Below are positions 20,770 to 24,141 of a stretch of 24,141 nt of DNA, piece by piece. Both the position numbers and the translations under genes were made by a program. The notes beneath the pieces were generated by a model that saw only the letters and a program-made list of their open reading frames with translations, was not told where the DNA came from and searched no databases. Location: positions 300,597 through 324,737 of the forward strand of contig WELB01000162.1 in the NCBI GenBank assembly GCA_009602725.1, given 5' to 3'. Each line of letters begins with the position of its first letter. The first letter of the stretch is position 1. Source of the DNA: Spirogloea muscicola (taxonomy: Eukaryota; Streptophyta; Zygnematophyceae; Spirogloeales; Spirogloeaceae).

Positions 20770-22547
20770 ATGGGCGGCCCAGCCCCTGAGCATGCGGCCG
20801 CACTGGCGCCGCCGCCGGCCCCGCTGGGCCCTGACGGCCTCATGCAGGACCTCCCCACCATCACCTTTGCCGAGCAGGCACGCGCCCTCCCCCGCCATTC
20901 CACTCCCCTTCCTCGCGCCTGCGCCTTCGCATCGCCGCCGCCGCCGCCTGCTGCTGCGCAAGTGGCAGTGCGCCCCTCCTCTCCATCCGGCGGGCGCTCC
21001 ACATATCCCTCTGACGCGCTCGCCTGCCATGCGGTCGTGCAACCGCGCTGCGCTCCCGCCTGCAGGTCATCGCCGAGAAGGAGGCACTGCTTCGCAAGTG
21101 GGCCCCTTCACACGCTCTCACACTTCCCGAGCGGGCCGCTGTCAGGACACACGTGTCAGTCCAAACCTGCCCCTGTTGCGAGCATCTGCTGCTGGTGCTG
21201 ACGGGGCTTGCCAGCCCCACACTGCAGGTACATCCAGTCCAACTACTCTCAGATCAAGGACGTGGAGCGTGAGCTCGAGGGCCTGGCTCTGGAGGTGAAG
21301 CTCACCGCCGGCTCCCGACGACAAGGCAAGCAAGGCCCGGCCCAAGCCCCGCACGTCACTCTGGCACGCCGGCGTCTGGTGGTGCCGAGCCAGCAGTGTG
21401 ACCGCATGCTGGCATTGATTGACGCACGGAACAGCACTCGAGTTGCTGCGGCGGAAGATCGAGGCGCAGGCAGAGCGCATCAAAGCCGCCAAGGCGAAGG
21501 AGGATGCTGCGAAGAAGGCACGCGCCCCACTATTGTTCAACTCGCCTGCTAGCTTGCCCGCCTGCTCGACTTGGCCCCTAAGTCTACCCACAGTAACTTG
21601 CCTAAGTCATGGGCAGCCTTGGTCTGATCATCGTTGGCTCTGTGGGTGGCACTCTGCTTACGACCCGGGAAGCAATGTCTGCTGCGTGGCACGCTGTTTG
21701 CTGCCTGGCCCACAGGCTTGGGAGGCTATGCAGAAAGTCGTCCAGGAACTTGAGGTCGCCAAGAACAAGCTCTGCGAAGACCTCAACCTCATGGTGTGTC
21801 AGTGCTATGCTTAGCCCTGGTTTAACCCTGTGATCTCAGTGTGGCTTGAAGATAAGCTAAGGGTTGGGTTGCATGCGTGCAATGCAGATCCAAGAGAGCG
21901 CGCAGGCACAGGTAACACGCCTGGAGGCGCTGACTCAAAAGCTGGACGCTCTGAATCCCACAAAGGCAGTGGTGCCGCCTATGGCAGCAGCCACGGGCTC
22001 CAACGGGAAGCCTACAGATGGCTTACCCCAGGCGCAGGCAAAGCCTACATACGCCATACATATACCCATACGCCTTGCTGCCTTGTCATTAGAGCCCACT
22101 GCCACTGCAGTAGCCAGCAGTGCATATGATCATGGCAGCCCGCCGGCTGAAGAGCTGGCCGGTCATTGCTGGATGCTCGGGACAAGGGGTTCTGATTTGT
22201 GTGGTGCTGCTTGCTTGGCTTGGTTGCAGGTGGTAGATCGCAGTGGCAGCAATGGTGCAATGGCAGCGGCAAGCAGTGGACAGGATGCATCGGCGTCAGG
22301 TAGTGTGCCCTCGGCACCGGACGCTGCTGGTCCTCCTAGTGCGGCCAAGGCATCCCCCGCCCCTGCCCCCGCAGCTGTTCCTGCAGCTGCCATACATATG
22401 GGTGCGGTTCGTGGTCGGGGCCGGGGTGGGGGTCGCAGCGCTGGCGGACGGGGTGGGGCTATGAGTTTGAGACCTGCACGAGCTAGCGGAGATGCCAATG
22501 GTGCCTGGACTGGCGCTGGCTTTGACGTCGCCGAGGCCGGCAGTTGA
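20770..22547 (+). CDS. Coiled-coil protein with C-terminal RG-rich box, unnamed family
   Basis: Phase-matched exons: 20770-20877, 21066-21097, 21228-21325, 21435-21517, 21716-21793, 21888 to about 22037, 22230-22547 (TGA); about 288 residues. The N-terminus is Pro/Ala-rich (MGGPAPEHAAALAPPPAPLG). The core, residues about 37-165, is a long charged coiled coil: VIAEKEALLRKYIQSNYSQI, DVERELEGLALEVKLTAG, LELLRRKIEAQAERIKAAKA, AWEAMQKVVQELEVAKNKLC and IQESAQAQVTRLEALTQKLD. The C-terminus is Ala/Pro/Ser-rich, then RGRGRGGGRSAGGRGG, an RGG-like box typical of RNA-associated proteins. I recognise a conserved plant/algal feel but cannot name the family. Introns 1, 3 and 4 begin GC (GCACGC, GCAAGC, GCACGC); the last intron may begin GCAAAG. 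Intron 1 has an alternative GT donor near 20960 that would add a Pro-rich segment. The frame is continuous from 21864 to 22547, so the last intron could be retained without a stop. Confidence 0.75.
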
Positions 22548-23361
22548 CTGTTGCTTCATAGCTGTTGCTTTTGGTCGATCAGGCCTGGCACGTCATAAAC
22601 TTATTGAGGGAGCCAAAGCAGCTGCACAACGACGTTGCCTTTGCAAGCAGTGACTTGACTTACCTGATGGGCTGCTTGCAGAAGCATGCAGTAAGTTTCT
22701 GGCCATATTTGCCAGATGTGGCCTAGGACCCTCATCCTCACTACGTTTCACCCCATGGAACACGAGCAACTCAACTACGGTCTGGCGATTCGGAGTTCAT
22801 GTTCAGGATTTCGGGGTTCCAAACTTATTATGCTTTTGACGAATAAAACTGACGGCTGGAAAGCACTTCATGAAGCATCTTAAGCGGAAACATGGACAGG
22901 GCGAGAGTCAAGGCTCTTCGTTCTAAATATGGTAGCGATGGCGCATGTGGAAACACAATAAATAGCCTGTCAACAACGGGGTCTGGGATCTAGGGTGTCA
23001 CTTTTACACAGCTGGCATGTCTGGTTTGCAAAATGTGGGACAAAGCCCTTTTTGGCAGACGCATGAACTCAAGTATGAAATGAAAGGTGCGGGATGATTC
23101 ACTGAATGCAAATGTTGGCGACGGCAATCTCGTGTGGAACAAGAGAGAAAAGCCCACTTGATTTTGATTTCCAGTATTTATACAGACTGTAAAAGCATGG
23201 CCTAACGATCCTTTATATAGCCTGTCGAAAGTCGAAGCTAGAGTTGACCAAAAATGTACAACAGGGATGACTAGCTTGTGGCAGCCAAGCGTTCATAGAG
23301 ACGTTGTTGCTTGTTGATACTTCGATGTCGGCTCTTCCTATCATTGTACAACAAGGATAAC
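22548..23361. other. Gene-free, AT-richer subtelomeric-like interval
   Basis: No ORF above about 60 codons is seen, and the base composition is clearly less GC-rich than the genes to the left. TGTAA at 23189-23193 is the nearest plus-strand poly(A) word after the coiled-coil gene, which would imply a 3' UTR of about 640 nt, or part of this is simply intergenic. The stretch leads directly into degenerate telomere-like repeats. Confidence 0.5.
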
Positions 23362-23551
23362 GGTTCGGGGTTCAAGGTTCAGGGGTTTAGGGTTGGATTC
23401 AGGGTTTAGGGTTTCGGGTTAAAGGGTTTAAAACTTTAGGGTTCAGGATTTAGGGTTGAGGGTTTAGGGTTCAGGGTTTAGGGTTCAGGGTTTAGGGTTT
23501 AGGGTTTAGGGTTTAGGGTTTAGGGTTTAGGGTTTAGGGTTTAGGGTTTAG
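23362..23551 (+). repeat. Telomeric repeat tract, (TTTAGGG)n
   Basis: From about 23362 the sequence holds degenerate units (GGTTCGGGG, TTCAGGG, TTCGGG). It becomes alternating TTTAGGG/TTCAGGG, then a perfect run of 8.7 TTTAGGG units at 23491-23551. TTTAGGG is the telomere unit of most plants and many green algae. The G-rich strand runs 5' to 3' rightwards, the orientation expected at the right-hand end of a chromosome, with degenerate units inside and perfect units outermost. Confidence 0.93.
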
Positions 23552-23552
23552 N
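23552..23552. other. Ambiguous base at the telomere/gene junction
   Basis: A single N separates the perfect telomeric run from very GC-rich sequence of a different character. It may mark a forced join. Confidence 0.8.
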
Positions 23553-23666
23553 CGCCTCTCGCCGCCGCCGCTGCTCACGCAGCCTGTCCCTGCTCGTGCC
23601 GCGGACGCCCGCTGCCGTCGCCACTGCCACCGCCGTCGCCGCCGCCACCGCCGCCGCCGCCGCGCG

Positions 23667-24087
23667 ATGGAGGAGGACCGCGACGGCTACGCCGGCCCGA
23701 GCCTGGTTGCGTACACGATGCAGTTCGACCGCGCGCGGCAGGCCCGCAAGGAGGGCGCCACCGTCACGCCGTCGGTGCCCAAGTTCGGCGCCTCCTGGAG
23801 CGGCGAAGTCGCCAAGCAGACCCCCACCAGTCACGAAGCTGCACGGGTGAGCCCCCACTGCTGCCGCTGCAAGCCGGCTCGCCCATTGTGCTGGAAGGCC
23901 GCGCCTCCCTGCCTCACTCGGCCGTCGGTCGCCGGCAGACCCGCCGCTGCCCTGCCGAGCATGCTCTCTTCTCCGCTGGGCCACGGATGGGAGAACCGAC
24001 GCTGACACCTACTCTCTCGCCCGCTGTCTTGCGCAGAAGCCCAATGTGTTCCAGAGGTGCTTCTCCTCCCCCAGCGTGGCCACTTGA
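23667..24087 (+). CDS. Small two-exon protein, faint RIN4/NOI-like motifs
   Basis: Exon 1 is 23667-23846 (ATG preceded by a GCC-rich leader) and exon 2 is 24037-24087 (TGA). The donor is CGG|GTGAGC, the acceptor TTGCGCAG|AAG, both phase 0, giving 76 residues. Motifs are AYTMQFDRARQARKEG and VPKFGASWSGE, then a tail KPNVFQRCFSSPSVAT. In plant RIN4/NOI proteins the motif is PKFGxW followed by YTxxFxxAR; here the two halves are both present but in the reverse order, so the match is suggestive only. NOI proteins are small and often lipid-anchored through C-terminal Cys; this tail has one Cys. The start lies 115 bp after the N, so upstream sequence may not belong to the same locus. Confidence 0.6.
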
Positions 24088-24141
24088 GCCTCTCAGCCGC
24101 CCCTCGTCATGCTTCGGCCTGCCGCCCGGCCCCTCCACCCC

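Overview
The window is nuclear DNA from a eukaryote, most likely a trebouxiophyte green alga of the Chlorella type. The signs are a plant-type TTTAGGG telomeric tract, GC-rich genes broken into many short exons (about 30-300 nt), TGTAA poly(A) signals of the chlorophyte kind, and proteins whose conserved blocks resemble plant and algal versions. No operons, prokaryotic signals, CRISPR arrays or RNA genes were seen. Gene models were built by hand by matching splice phase and conserved protein blocks; there is no transcript evidence.

Layout, left to right. (1) Bases 1-338 may hold the 3' end of an unknown plus-strand gene. (2) Bases 524 to about 4149, minus strand, encode a choline-transporter-like (SLC44/CTL) membrane protein in eight exons. 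(3) About 4270-7140 is gene-poor, with a decayed repeat array (4965-5260) and one orphan ORF. (4) Bases 7372-10550, minus strand, encode a nucleolar G-patch protein of the GPATCH4 type, related to PINX1. (5) It is head-to-head, over only 195 bp, with a plus-strand TFIIIC subunit 5 gene (10746-14996). (6) That gene converges on TAF6 (TFIID subunit 6, 19405-15381, minus strand), with separate TGTAA signals between them. (7) About 19406-20769 is non-coding and carries two 72-bp direct repeats that each contain a hairpin. (8) Bases 20770-22547 encode a plus-strand coiled-coil protein with a C-terminal RG-rich box. (9) A gene-free, AT-richer stretch leads into a telomeric tract at 23362-23551, stopped by an N. 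(10) After the N a small plus-strand gene (23667-24087) encodes a 76-residue protein.

Functionally, three adjacent genes serve the basic gene-expression machinery: a ribosome-biogenesis G-patch protein, a Pol III factor subunit and a Pol II TFIID subunit. This looks like ordinary housekeeping clustering rather than a new system. The most notable observations are several GC-AG introns concentrated in two genes, and an outward-facing telomere in the middle of the contig followed by an ambiguous base, which suggests a real chromosome end joined to unrelated sequence. Two Ns (10063, 23552) mark uncertain assembly.
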